Below are positions 16,726 to 25,270 of a stretch of 64,000 nt of DNA, piece after piece (the stretch's first letter is position 1; each line of letters starts with the position of its first letter). The position numbers and the translations under genes are program-made. Below the pieces are notes generated by a model. The model searched no databases. It saw only the letters and a program-made list of their open reading frames with translations, and was not told where the DNA came from. This DNA is from Streptomyces sp. NBC_01408 (GTDB taxonomy: Bacteria > Actinomycetota > Actinomycetes > Streptomycetales > Streptomycetaceae), in contig NZ_JAPEPJ010000001.1 in assembly GCF_026340255.1 (NCBI RefSeq), forward strand, positions 868,001 through 932,000, in the 5' to 3' direction.

Positions 16726-18153
16726 ATGCCTGGGGCCGGCACGTTTCGCGAAGACTTCGGGGCGTCCGTGGTCGTCGCGCTGGTCGCGCTACCCCTCTGT
16801 GTCGGGGTGGCCGTCGCCTCCGGTGTGCCGGCCGAGCTGGGGATCGTCACCGGGGTGGTCGGGGGGCTGGTCACCGGGTGGTTCCGCGGGAGCTCGCTCC
16901 AGGTGAGCGGTCCCGCTGCGGGACTCACCGTGCTCGTCTACGAGGCCGTGCGGACGTACGGTCTGCCCGCGCTCGGCGTACTCGTGCTGGCCGCCGGGCT
17001 GGTGCAGCTGGGCATGGGGGTGCTGCGGCTCGGGCGGTGGTTCCGGGCGATCTCGGTGGCCGTGGTGCACGGGATGCTGGCGGGCATCGGGCTCGTACTG
17101 ATCGCCGGGCAGCTGTACGCACTGGCGGGCCGGGAGGCTCCGGGAGGGACCCTGGCCAAGCTGGCCGGGGTGCCGCAGCTCGGAGCGCAGGCCGACTGGG
17201 CGGCCGTGGCCCTCGGGGCGGGGACGGTCGCCCTCCTGGTGGCCTGGCGTCGGATGCCCGCCCGGCTGCGGGTCGTGCCCGGGGCGCTCGTCGGCGTGGC
17301 CGCTGCCACCGCCGTGGCCGAGCTGTTGCGGCTGCCCGTCGAGAAGGTCCGGGTGACGGGCGTGCTGGAGGCGGTGTCCCTGCCCGCCTTGGGGGACTTC
17401 GGGATCCTGGCCACCGCCGGGGCCGCCGGGACGGTGCTCGCGCTGGCCCTGATCGCCTCCGCCGAGACGCTGTTCAGCGCCGCCGCCGTGGACCGGATGC
17501 ACGAGGGGCGCCGGACCCACTACGACCAGGAACTCGTGGCCCAGGGCGTCGGGAACACCCTGTGCGGGCTGCTGGGGGCGCTGCCGATGACCGCCGTGAT
17601 CGTACGCAGCGCCGCGAACGTGGAGGCGGGGGCGCGCACCCGGGCGGCCCGGGTGATGCACGGCGGCTGGCTGCTGCTCTTCGCCGTGGCCTTCCCCCAG
17701 GTGCTGGAGGTCGTACCGCTCGCCGCGCTGGCCGGGGTACTGCTGCACGCGGGCTGGAAGCTGCTGCCGGGCCGGGCGGTGGCCGCGCTGTGGCAGACGC
17801 ACCGGGGCGAGGCGGTGGTGCTGGTGGCCACGGCCGGCGCGATCGTGGTGACCAGCCTCTTCGAGGGTGTGCTGGCCGGGCTGGGGCTCGCCGTCGCCAA
17901 GGCGGCCTGGGAGACCTCCCACGTGCACATCGAGGAGGCGTGGGAGGGCGAGGAGTTGTGCGTCCGGGTCGTGGGGAACGCCAGCTTCCTGCGGCTGCCC
18001 AAGCTGCTGGACGCCCTGGACGCGCTGCCGCACGGGCAGCCGGTGCGGCTCGACCTGAGCGGGCTGCGCCATCTCGACCACGCCTGTCTGACCGCCCTGG
18101 AGGGGTGGGAGCGCAAGCGGGCGCCGCTGCCCGGACGCGAAGGCGTCATCTAG
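16726..18153 (+). CDS. SulP-family anion permease with STAS domain
   Basis: A 475-residue membrane transporter of the SLC26/SulP family, likely importing an anion such as sulfate or bicarbonate. About ten hydrophobic helices are followed by a cytoplasmic STAS domain of about 90 residues (from HVHIEEAWEGEELCV to the end). The helix 1/3 region ALVALPLCVGVAVASGVPAE and GSSLQVSGPAAGLTVLVYE are SulP hallmarks. ATG at 16726 is preceded by AGGGGGG; an in-frame ATG at 16639 is less likely. The APC permease gene follows 18 bp downstream. Confidence 0.9.
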   Translation: MPGAGTFREDFGASVVVALVALPLCVGVAVASGVPAELGIVTGVVGGLVTGWFRGSSLQVSGPAAGLTVLVYEAVRTYGLPALGVLVLAAGLVQLGMGVLRLGRWFRAISVAVVHGMLAGIGLVLIAGQLYALAGREAPGGTLAKLAGVPQLGAQADWAAVALGAGTVALLVAWRRMPARLRVVPGALVGVAAATAVAELLRLPVEKVRVTGVLEAVSLPALGDFGILATAGAAGTVLALALIASAETLFSAAAVDRMHEGRRTHYDQELVAQGVGNTLCGLLGALPMTAVIVRSAANVEAGARTRAARVMHGGWLLLFAVAFPQVLEVVPLAALAGVLLHAGWKLLPGRAVAALWQTHRGEAVVLVATAGAIVVTSLFEGVLAGLGLAVAKAAWETSHVHIEEAWEGEELCVRVVGNASFLRLPKLLDALDALPHGQPVRLDLSGLRHLDHACLTALEGWERKRAPLPGREGVI

Positions 18154-18171
18154 GGCGGTTACCCTCCGCCC

Positions 18172-19407
18172 GTGGAACACGAGTTGAAGCGCACTCTGGG
18201 CGTGTCCGACGCCGTCGTCGTCGGACTCGGTGCGATGGTCGGCGCCGGGATCTTCGCCGCCCTCGCCCCGGCGGCGCGCGCGGCGGGCGGCGCGCTCCTC
18301 GCTGCGCTCGCGCTGGCGGCCCTCGTCGCCTATTGCAACGCGCACTCCTCGGCGCGGCTCGCGGCCCGCTACCCGTCCTCCGGCGGCACCTACGTCTACG
18401 GGCGTGAGCGGCTCGGCCCCTTCTGGGGCTATCTGGCCGGCTGGGGGTTCGTGATCGGCAAGACCGCCTCGTGCGCCGCGATGGCGCTCACCGTCGGCGC
18501 GTACGTCTGGCCGGGGCAGCAGCACGCCGTGGCCGTCGCCGCGGTGGTGACGCTGACCGCCGCGGGCTACGGCGGGGTGCAGAAGTCGGCCCGGATCACC
18601 CGGCTGATCGTGGCGGCGGTACTGGCGGTGCTGGCGGCCGTGGTCGTGGTGTGCCTGGGCTCCGGTGCGGCCGACGCCGGGCGGCTGGCCGGCGCGGACT
18701 GGGGAGCCGTCGGGCTGCTGCAGGGCGCCGGGCTGCTGTTCTTCGCCTTCGCGGGGTACGCCCGGATCACCACCCTGGGTGAGGAGGTGCGCGACCCGGA
18801 GCGCACCATCCCGCGGGCCGTGCCGCTGGCCCTGGGGATCGCGCTGCTGGTGTACGCGGCCGTGACGGTGGCGGCCCTGTCGGTGCTCGGCGCCGACGGG
18901 CTGGCGGAGTCGGCGGCCCCGCTCGCCGACGCGGTCCGGGCGGCCGGCGCGCCCGGACTGGCCCCGGTCGTCCGGGTGGGCGCGGCGCTGGCCGCGCTGG
19001 GGTCGCTGCTCGCCCTCGTCCTCGGGGTCTCGCGGACCACGCTGGCGATGGCCCGGGACGGTCATCTCCCCCGGGCGCTGGCCGCCGTGCATCCCCGGCG
19101 GCAGGTCCCGCACCATGCCGAGCTGGCAGTGGGTGCGGTCGTGGCGGTGCTCGCGGCCACCGCCGATCTGCGGGGCGCGATCGGTTTCTCGTCCTTCGGA
19201 GTGCTCGTCTACTACGCGATCGCGAACGCTTCCGCCTGGACTCTCGGTTCAGTTGTCAAGGGTCGGGTCGTGGCAGCAGTCGGGCTGTCCGGCTGTGTGG
19301 TGCTGGCCTGCGCGCTGCCCCTCGCGTCGACGGTCACGGGGGTGGCGGTGCTGGCCGCGGGCGCCTTGGCCTACGGGGTGCGGGCGCGGCTCAGATCCGG
19401 GATCTGA
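18172..19407 (+). CDS. APC-family amino acid permease
   Basis: A 411-residue amino acid/polyamine/organocation permease with about 12 hydrophobic segments. The helix-1 signature VGLGAMVGAGIFAALAP and SSGGTYVYGRERLGPFWGYL in helix 3 fit this family. GTG start at 18172, with no strong Shine-Dalgarno, 18 bp after the SulP gene; translational coupling is likely. It overlaps the convergent SUKH gene by 17 bp at its 3' end. The substrate cannot be told from sequence. Confidence 0.88.
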   Translation: MEHELKRTLGVSDAVVVGLGAMVGAGIFAALAPAARAAGGALLAALALAALVAYCNAHSSARLAARYPSSGGTYVYGRERLGPFWGYLAGWGFVIGKTASCAAMALTVGAYVWPGQQHAVAVAAVVTLTAAGYGGVQKSARITRLIVAAVLAVLAAVVVVCLGSGAADAGRLAGADWGAVGLLQGAGLLFFAFAGYARITTLGEEVRDPERTIPRAVPLALGIALLVYAAVTVAALSVLGADGLAESAAPLADAVRAAGAPGLAPVVRVGAALAALGSLLALVLGVSRTTLAMARDGHLPRALAAVHPRRQVPHHAELAVGAVVAVLAATADLRGAIGFSSFGVLVYYAIANASAWTLGSVVKGRVVAAVGLSGCVVLACALPLASTVTGVAVLAAGALAYGVRARLRSGI

Positions 19408-19915
19408 ACTCGGCCCAGGGCGCCAGGTCCAGGTCGTACTCCTCCCCGGCGGCGGAGTCCTCGCAGTACCAGGCGGTCCCGTCGAGCCAGCCGCGGAGCC
19501 AGCCGGCCAGGCTCGGGGTGTCGAGGGACCAGGCGAGCTCCGGTTCGCCTGGATTCGGGTCGAACAGCAGGACTTGGGCGGTGGCGGAACGGCAGTCCAC
19601 GCAGGCGTACATGGCGCAGCCGAAGTCGGCCATCGGCAGCACGCCCTCGGGCCAGCGCCAGGCGGAGGCTCTCATCCGCTGGTACTCCAGGACGGCACGG
19701 CGCAGGGGCAGCAGCCCGTGCTCGGGGCCGAAGTCGCCGTCCCCGACGCGGCGGTAGAGCTCACCGAGCAGCGGGGGCAGGGGGAAGCCGAGTATGTCTT
19801 CGGCGCGGGCGGTCTCCCCCCTGCCCAGAGGCGCGGGCAGGGTCTTGCCGCACCCCTTCGCGGACGTGCGTACACGGTCTGCGACTTGCTCCAGCAACTG
19901 CTCGGTCCCGTCCAT
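19391..19915 (-). CDS. SMI1/KNR4 (SUKH) superfamily protein
   Basis: A 174-residue protein with a SUKH-like pattern: AEDILGFPLPPLLGELYRRV and the following DGDFGPEHGLLPL, then LPMADFGCAMYACVD and FDPNPGEPELAWS, ending with SLAGWLRGWLDG. SUKH proteins are commonly immunity proteins against polymorphic toxins, but stand-alone actinobacterial copies of unknown role are frequent. No toxin gene adjoins it. ATG at 19915; divergent from the gene at 19991. Confidence 0.75.
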   Translation of the reverse strand: MDGTEQLLEQVADRVRTSAKGCGKTLPAPLGRGETARAEDILGFPLPPLLGELYRRVGDGDFGPEHGLLPLRRAVLEYQRMRASAWRWPEGVLPMADFGCAMYACVDCRSATAQVLLFDPNPGEPELAWSLDTPSLAGWLRGWLDGTAWYCEDSAAGEEYDLDLAPWAEFRSRI

Positions 19916-19990
19916 GCATACAGCGTGACCGACCCCACTGACAATCGCCCTGACCTGGGCATTCGACCGGTCCGCCACTACTCTGCGGTG

Positions 19991-20548
19991 ATGGCCTTCC
20001 TCTCCCGCCCGGCCCGCGTGGCCGGCATCGCGCTGGCCGCGGCAGCCGTCGCCGCCGGCGTCGTCTTCGTATGGCTGTACCAGGACCAGTCGCAGCAGGG
20101 CCAGTTCGCCTCGGATCCGCGTCCCTGCGCGCTCGTTTCGGCCGGGACGGCCGCCCGCCTCCTGCCGGAGCCGGCGGACGGGGTGGAGGCGATGTCGTAC
20201 TGCAGTTGGGCGGGTCCCGGTCTCGGGAAGGGCGCGCAGCCTGTCCTGCAGGTGCAGGTGAGCCGGCTGCGGCTTGACGAGGCGCGGAGCAGCTTCCAGC
20301 GCACTCAGGAGGAGTCGGCGGGGAAGATGGGTCCGATGACGACGGACCTGACGGACTTCGGCGACGAGGCGTTCGTCCGCACGCGCTACCCGAGCGGGGG
20401 CCGGAGTACGACGGAGATCTTCTTCCGTCGGAGCAATGTGGTGGTGGCGGTCCGGTACGCCCCTGTGGACGGCGACGGCGAGAAGGCCTACGCGGGCGCC
20501 TACGACGTGGCCACGGAGGCGGCGGCCGAGCTCCGCAAGGCGAGGTAG
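19991..20548 (+). CDS. Membrane-anchored DUF3558-like protein
   Basis: A 185-residue protein with a short basic start, one hydrophobic helix (VAGIALAAAAVAAGVVFVWLY) and an extracellular domain. The domain has two cysteines (PRPCALVSAGTAARLLP and MSYCSWAGPG) that could form a disulfide. This layout resembles DUF3558-type cell-surface proteins. It lacks a lipobox, so it is probably a membrane anchor rather than a lipoprotein. ATG at 19991 (an in-frame GTG at 19988 is also possible). Confidence 0.7.
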   Translation: MAFLSRPARVAGIALAAAAVAAGVVFVWLYQDQSQQGQFASDPRPCALVSAGTAARLLPEPADGVEAMSYCSWAGPGLGKGAQPVLQVQVSRLRLDEARSSFQRTQEESAGKMGPMTTDLTDFGDEAFVRTRYPSGGRSTTEIFFRRSNVVVAVRYAPVDGDGEKAYAGAYDVATEAAAELRKAR

Positions 20549-20565
20549 CGGCCCCGCGAGCGTGG

Positions 20566-20596
20566 AGGCCGGTCCGCCGCCCGGGCGGACCGGCCT
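20566..20596. terminator. Bidirectional 13-bp hairpin
   Basis: A perfect stem, 20566-20578 with 20584-20596, and a 5-nt loop. It lies between the convergent DUF3558-like and YccF genes. Confidence 0.75.
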
Positions 20597-20627
20597 TCAC
20601 GGGCCCGCACGGGCCCGCGTACGCGGC

Positions 20628-21020
20628 TCAGCGCGAGGCGAACGGCGCGTCCGTCGGGACGATTTCGCGGCCCAGCGGGAGCAGGGCGAGCGGCACCATC
20701 TTGAAGTTGGCGATGCCGAAGGGGATGCCGATGATCGTGATGCAGAGGGCGATGCCGGTGAAGATGTGGCTCAACGCCAGCCACCAGCCCGCCAGGACCA
20801 GCCACAGGACGTTGCCGATGGCGGACCCCGCGCCCGCGTCGCGCCGCTCGACCGTGGTGTAGCCGAAGGGCCAGAGGGCGTAGACCGCGATGCGGAAGGC
20901 GGCGATCCCGAAGGGGATGCCGATGATGGTGATGCAGAGGATCAGGCCCGCGAGGCAGTAGCCCAGGAACAGCCAGATGCCGCTGAGTACGAGCCAGATG
21001 ATGTTCAGAATGGTCTTCAC
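20628..21020 (-). CDS. YccF-domain membrane protein
   Basis: A 130-residue inner-membrane protein with two copies of the YccF (DUF307) repeat, each containing [13 protein letters not shown] (about residues 28-40 and 91-103). Hydrophobic helices flank these. Function is unknown. GTG start at 21020 overlaps the htpX stop codon by 4 bp (GTGA), so the two are translationally coupled and may act at the membrane together. Confidence 0.9.
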   Translation of the reverse strand: MKTILNIIWLVLSGIWLFLGYCLAGLILCITIIGIPFGIAAFRIAVYALWPFGYTTVERRDAGAGSAIGNVLWLVLAGWWLALSHIFTGIALCITIIGIPFGIANFKMVPLALLPLGREIVPTDAPFASR

Positions 21021-21880
21021 TGCCGGCGGCCTGCCATCTGTTCGAGCCGGGCGATCCGCTCGGCCATCGGGGGGTGCGTGGAGAACATCTTAGAAAGCCC
21101 TTCGCCCGGACGGAACGGGTTGGCGATCATCATGTGGCTCGCGGTCTCCAGCCGGGGTTCGGCGGGCAGCGGGAGCTGCTTGGTGCCGGCGTCCAGCTTT
21201 CGCAGGGCGCTGGCCAGGGCGAGCGGGTCCCCGGTGAGCTGGGCGCCGGAGGCGTCCGCCTCGTACTCGCGCGAGCGGCTGATGGCGAGCTGGATCACGG
21301 ATGCGGCCAGCGGGCCCAGGATCATGATGAGCAGCATGCCGAAGAGGCCGGGGCCCTCGTCGTCGTTCGACCGGCCGACCGGAATCAGCCAGGCGAAGTT
21401 CACCAGGAACATGATCACCGAGGCGAGCGCTCCGGCGACCGACGAGATCAGGATGTCGCGGTTGTAGACGTGGCTCAGCTCATGGCCGATGACTCCGCGC
21501 AGCTCCCGTTCGTCGAGGATGCGCAGGATGCCCTCGGTGCAGCAGACGGCCGCGTTGCGCGGGTTGCGGCCGGTGGCGAAGGCGTTGGGTGCCTCGGTCG
21601 GCGAGATGTACAGCCGGGGCATGGGCTGGCGCGCGGACGTGGAGAGCTCGCGCACCATGCGGTAGAGCTCGGGGGCTTCGAACTCGCTGACGGGGCGGGC
21701 GCGCATCGCGCGTAGAGCCAGCTTGTCGCTGTTCCAGTACGCGTACGCGTTCGTCCCGAGGGCGATGACGACGCCGACGATCAGGCCGGTCCGTCCGAAA
21801 AAGCTCCCGATGACGATGATGAGTGCGGACAGCCCGCCGAGGAGTACGGCGGTCTTGAGCCCGTTGTGCCGGCGGTGCAC
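21017..21880 (-). CDS. htpX: Membrane zinc metalloprotease HtpX
   Basis: M48-family membrane protease for quality control of membrane proteins. The 287-residue protein has the active site GHELSHVYN (HExxH, His133-Glu134-His137), the later [15 protein letters not shown] that supplies the third zinc ligand, and hydrophobic segments at the N-terminus and mid-protein. GTG start at 21880 with a strong AGGAGGG. Proximity to the nuo cluster may reflect turnover of respiratory membrane subunits (inference). Confidence 0.93.
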   Translation of the reverse strand: MHRRHNGLKTAVLLGGLSALIIVIGSFFGRTGLIVGVVIALGTNAYAYWNSDKLALRAMRARPVSEFEAPELYRMVRELSTSARQPMPRLYISPTEAPNAFATGRNPRNAAVCCTEGILRILDERELRGVIGHELSHVYNRDILISSVAGALASVIMFLVNFAWLIPVGRSNDDEGPGLFGMLLIMILGPLAASVIQLAISRSREYEADASGAQLTGDPLALASALRKLDAGTKQLPLPAEPRLETASHMMIANPFRPGEGLSKMFSTHPPMAERIARLEQMAGRRQ

Positions 21881-22085
21881 GGTACGCCCTCCTAGTGGTG
21901 CGGCAGGGGGACCCCGTCCAGGATCTGCGGATCTGCGGGTCTACGGTCCAGTGGACGCTCCCTTCCTGGTCAACGCCAGGTGAGGGCTTCTGGTTCCCAG
22001 GGCGCACCGGGGCCGCCGCCCCCGTGGCCGGGGCCGTGGGGCGGCGGCGGGCGTTACTCCGTACGGGTTACCGCGCGGGTCCCGG

Positions 22086-22127
22086 CGTACGGGCAACCGC
22101 GTACGGGCGACCGCGTACGGGCCGCGG
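22086..22127. repeat. 14-bp tandem repeat downstream of partial nuo operon
   Basis: CGTACGGGC(A/G)ACCG repeats at 22086 and 22100, with a degenerate third copy at 22114; a related copy starts at 22060. It lies between the nuoN stop and the htpX promoter region. Confidence 0.6.
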
Positions 22128-22134
22128 CGTGCGG

Positions 22135-23676
22135 CTACTGCGGGAAGAGGCTGCCGGACGCGAAGCGCAGGACCAGCTGCGGGGCGCCCGAGAGGACGAG
22201 CGCCGCGGCCGCGGTGACCGCGATGGCGACGGTGACCGGCCAGGGGGCCTTCGCGGGTGCCGTGGCCGGGGCTTGGGCGGTCTCCGGGGTCCGGAAGAGC
22301 AGCGCCGTCCAGCGCAGGTAGTAGTAGAGGGCGATCACGACGTTGACGGCCATGACCACGGCCAGCCAGCCCAGGCCCGCGTCGACCGCGGAGCGGAAGA
22401 CGGTGACCTTGGCGAAGAGGCCGATGAGGCCCGGGGGCAGGCCGGCCAGGCAGAGCAGGAAGAAGGCCAGCGAGAGGGCGGCGAGGGGCCGCTCGGCGTA
22501 CAGGCCGCGGTAGTCGCTGATCCGGTGGAGCGGCTTCGTCCGGGCGACCAGCGCGGCGACGGCGAAGGCTCCGAGGTTCACGGCGGCGTACATGAGGGCG
22601 TAGGCGACGGTGGAGCCGATCTGGTCGCGCCCGGAGTACGCGGCCGCCGCGATGGGGACCAGCAGGTAGCCGGCCTGGCCGACCGAGGACCAGGCGAGCA
22701 GCCGGACGGCGCTGTTCGGGCGGTCGGCGGACTGGCGCAGGGCGGCGGCGTTGCCCAGGGTCATGGTGAGGGCGGCGAGGACGGCCAGGGCGGGGCCCCA
22801 GATGTCGGAGTACGCCGGGAAGGCGATGACCGTGACGAGGATCAGGCCGGTGAAGCCGACGGCCTTGCCGATCACCGAGAGGTAGCCGGCGACGGGCAGG
22901 GGCGCGCCGACGTAGGTGTCGGGGACCCAGAAGTGGAAGGGGACGGCCGCGGTCTTGAAGGCGAAGCCGACGAGGGTGAGCGCGACCCCGGCCATGGCGA
23001 GGGTGTCGAGCTGCCCGGGGACGTCTTCGAGACGGTCGGCGACCTGGGTGAGGTGCAGGGAGCCGGTGGCGGCGTAGACGAAGCTGACGCCCAGCAGCGA
23101 CACGGCGGTGGCGGTGACGGAGGACAGGAAGAACTTGAGCGCGGCCTCGGAGGAGAGCCGGTCGCCGCGGCGCATGCCGACGAGGGCGAACGCGGGCAGC
23201 GAGGCCACTTCGAGGGCGACGATCAGGGTGGCGAGGTCGCGGGAGGCGGGCAGCAGGGCCGCGCCGGCGGCGGAGGACAGCAGCAGGAACCAGTACTCGC
23301 CGGCGGGCATGCGCGTGTCGCGGACGGCGGTCACCGACAGCAGGGCGGTGACCAGGGCGCCGCCGAGGACCAGGAACTGGACGACGAGCGCGAAGTGGTC
23401 GGCCACGTAGCTGCAGGCCGCCGGGTCGCCGGTCAGGCAGAAGGTGCTGCGGTCGCCGGCGCGCAGCGGCAGCAGGAGGGCGGTCGCGGCGGCCAGGCCG
23501 GCCACGGAGATCCAGCCGAGGAGGGGCTTGCGCCGCTCGGGTACGAAGAGGTCGGCGACCAGGACGGCCAGGGCGACGGTCGCGGTGACGACCACGGGCG
23601 CGATGGCGAGCCAGTCGACGGACTGGACCAGGCTCGCGGTCGGTTCGGTGGCGGCTGCGGCGGACAGGGCCGTCAT
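22135..23676 (-). CDS. nuoN: NADH-quinone oxidoreductase subunit N (partial-cluster copy)
   Basis: Antiporter-like proton-pumping membrane subunit, 513 residues with about 14 helices. It has the complex I proton channel family segment FKTAAVPFHFWVPDTYVGAP and SSVGQAGYLLVPIA. ATG at 23676 overlaps the nuoM stop (ATGA). It is a paralogue of the nuoN entering at the right edge of the window. The C-terminus (residues about 465-490) is Ala/Pro-rich before the last helix. Last gene of the ten-gene partial nuo operon. Confidence 0.93.
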   Translation of the reverse strand: MTALSAAAATEPTASLVQSVDWLAIAPVVVTATVALAVLVADLFVPERRKPLLGWISVAGLAAATALLLPLRAGDRSTFCLTGDPAACSYVADHFALVVQFLVLGGALVTALLSVTAVRDTRMPAGEYWFLLLSSAAGAALLPASRDLATLIVALEVASLPAFALVGMRRGDRLSSEAALKFFLSSVTATAVSLLGVSFVYAATGSLHLTQVADRLEDVPGQLDTLAMAGVALTLVGFAFKTAAVPFHFWVPDTYVGAPLPVAGYLSVIGKAVGFTGLILVTVIAFPAYSDIWGPALAVLAALTMTLGNAAALRQSADRPNSAVRLLAWSSVGQAGYLLVPIAAAAYSGRDQIGSTVAYALMYAAVNLGAFAVAALVARTKPLHRISDYRGLYAERPLAALSLAFFLLCLAGLPPGLIGLFAKVTVFRSAVDAGLGWLAVVMAVNVVIALYYYLRWTALLFRTPETAQAPATAPAKAPWPVTVAIAVTAAAALVLSGAPQLVLRFASGSLFPQ

Positions 23677-25256
23677 GAGTTGCCTCCTGCGAGGAGCTTC
23701 TGGACGGCCGGGTCGGTGAGGCCGAGGAGGACCGCGGGCCACAGGCCGGCGAGGACGGTGAGGGCGACGAGCGGGGTCCAGGCGGCGAACTCGTAGTGCT
23801 GGACGTCCGGAAGGGCGGCGGGGGCTGCGCTCTCGGCCTTCGGGTCGCCCATGCACACGCGCCGCACGACGATCAGCAGGTAGGCGGCGGTGAGCAGGGT
23901 GCCGAACGCGCCGACGGCCATGAAGGTGAGGAATGCGGGACGGGACAGGCCCTCGGCCGGCTCGAAGGCCCCGAACAGGGCCAGCATCTCGCCCCAGAAG
24001 CCGGCCAGGCCGGGCAGGCCGAGCGAGGCGACGGCGGCGAAGGCCAGGAGCGCGCCGAGGCGGGGGGCGCGGCCGTAGAGGGCGGCGCCGGTGGCCCCGG
24101 CGAGGGTGTCGAGGTCGGCGGTGCCGTACCGGTCCTTGAGGGCGCCGACGAGGAAGAAGAGGAGGCCGGTGATCAGGCCGTGGGCGATGTTCGCGAACAG
24201 CGCGCCGTTGACGCCGGTGGGGGTCATGGAGGCGATGCCGAGGAGGACGAAGCCCATGTGGCCGACGGAGGAGTACGCGATGAGGCGCTTGAGGTCGCCC
24301 TTGTTGCCCTTGCGGGCCAGCGCCAGGCAGGCGAGGGAGCCGTAGACGATGCCGACGGCCGCGAAGGCGCCGAGGTAGGGGGCGAAGGTGTGCATGCCGT
24401 CGGGGGTGACGGGGAGCAGGATGCGGACGAACCCGTACGTGCCCATCTTGAGCAGGACGCCGGCCAGCAGGACGGATCCGACGGTGGGCGCGGCGGTGTG
24501 GGCGTCGGGCAGCCAGCTGTGCAGCGGCCACATCGGGGTCTTCACGGCGAGGCCGATGCCGATGGCGAGGACGGCCAGGAGCTGGGTGGTGTACGTCAGT
24601 TCGCGGCCGTTGTCAGAGGCGAGTGCCACCATGTCGAAAGTGCCGCTGTTCACTCCGATGAGCAGCAGGCCGAGCAGCATGACGACGGAGCCGAGGAGGG
24701 TGTAGAGGATGAACTTCCAGGCGGCGGCCTGCCGCTGAGCACCGCCCCAGCGGGCGATGAGGAAGTACATCGGGATGAGGACCATCTCGAAGGCGAGGAA
24801 GAAGAGCATCAGGTCGAGGACGGCGAAGGTGGCGAGGGTGCCGGACTCGAGTACGAGGAGCAGCGCGACGAAGGCCTTCGGGGAGGGGCCCTCGGGGAGC
24901 TTGAAGTAGCTGTAGAGCGCGCAGAGGAAGAACAGCAGCGCGGTCATCAGGAGGAGGGGGAGCGAGATGCCGTCGACGCCGAGGTGGATCCGGATGTTCA
25001 GCGCCGGGATCCAGCTGATGTCCGTCGTCGCCTGGAAGCGGGACGGGGTGTCGTGGTCGAAGCCCAGGGTGAGGGCGATCGCCGCGGCGAGGATCACGCC
25101 GGTCACGGTCACGCCGTGGCGCAGCACGGCCTGTTCGGGGCTCTTGCCCTTGAGCCCGGGCGGGGGCGGCAGGAGGGCCGCGACGGCGCCGAGGAGCGGT
25201 GCGGCCACGATGAACGCCAGAAGGAACTGCATCACGGACGGGCTGATATCAATCAC
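23673..25256 (-). CDS. nuoM: NADH-quinone oxidoreductase subunit M (partial-cluster copy)
   Basis: Antiporter-like membrane subunit, 527 residues if GTG 25256 is used; an ATG at 25232 (MQFLLAF) would give 519. It has FEMVLIPMYFLIARWGG, the channel motif KTPMWPLHSWLPDAHTAAPT and SSVGHMGFVLLGIASM. It lies 14 bp after nuoL and overlaps nuoN by 4 bp. The start is uncertain because neither codon has a clear Shine-Dalgarno sequence. Confidence 0.93.
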   Translation of the reverse strand: MIDISPSVMQFLLAFIVAAPLLGAVAALLPPPPGLKGKSPEQAVLRHGVTVTGVILAAAIALTLGFDHDTPSRFQATTDISWIPALNIRIHLGVDGISLPLLLMTALLFFLCALYSYFKLPEGPSPKAFVALLLVLESGTLATFAVLDLMLFFLAFEMVLIPMYFLIARWGGAQRQAAAWKFILYTLLGSVVMLLGLLLIGVNSGTFDMVALASDNGRELTYTTQLLAVLAIGIGLAVKTPMWPLHSWLPDAHTAAPTVGSVLLAGVLLKMGTYGFVRILLPVTPDGMHTFAPYLGAFAAVGIVYGSLACLALARKGNKGDLKRLIAYSSVGHMGFVLLGIASMTPTGVNGALFANIAHGLITGLLFFLVGALKDRYGTADLDTLAGATGAALYGRAPRLGALLAFAAVASLGLPGLAGFWGEMLALFGAFEPAEGLSRPAFLTFMAVGAFGTLLTAAYLLIVVRRVCMGDPKAESAAPAALPDVQHYEFAAWTPLVALTVLAGLWPAVLLGLTDPAVQKLLAGGNS

Positions 25257-25270
25257 GGCTGACTCACGGC

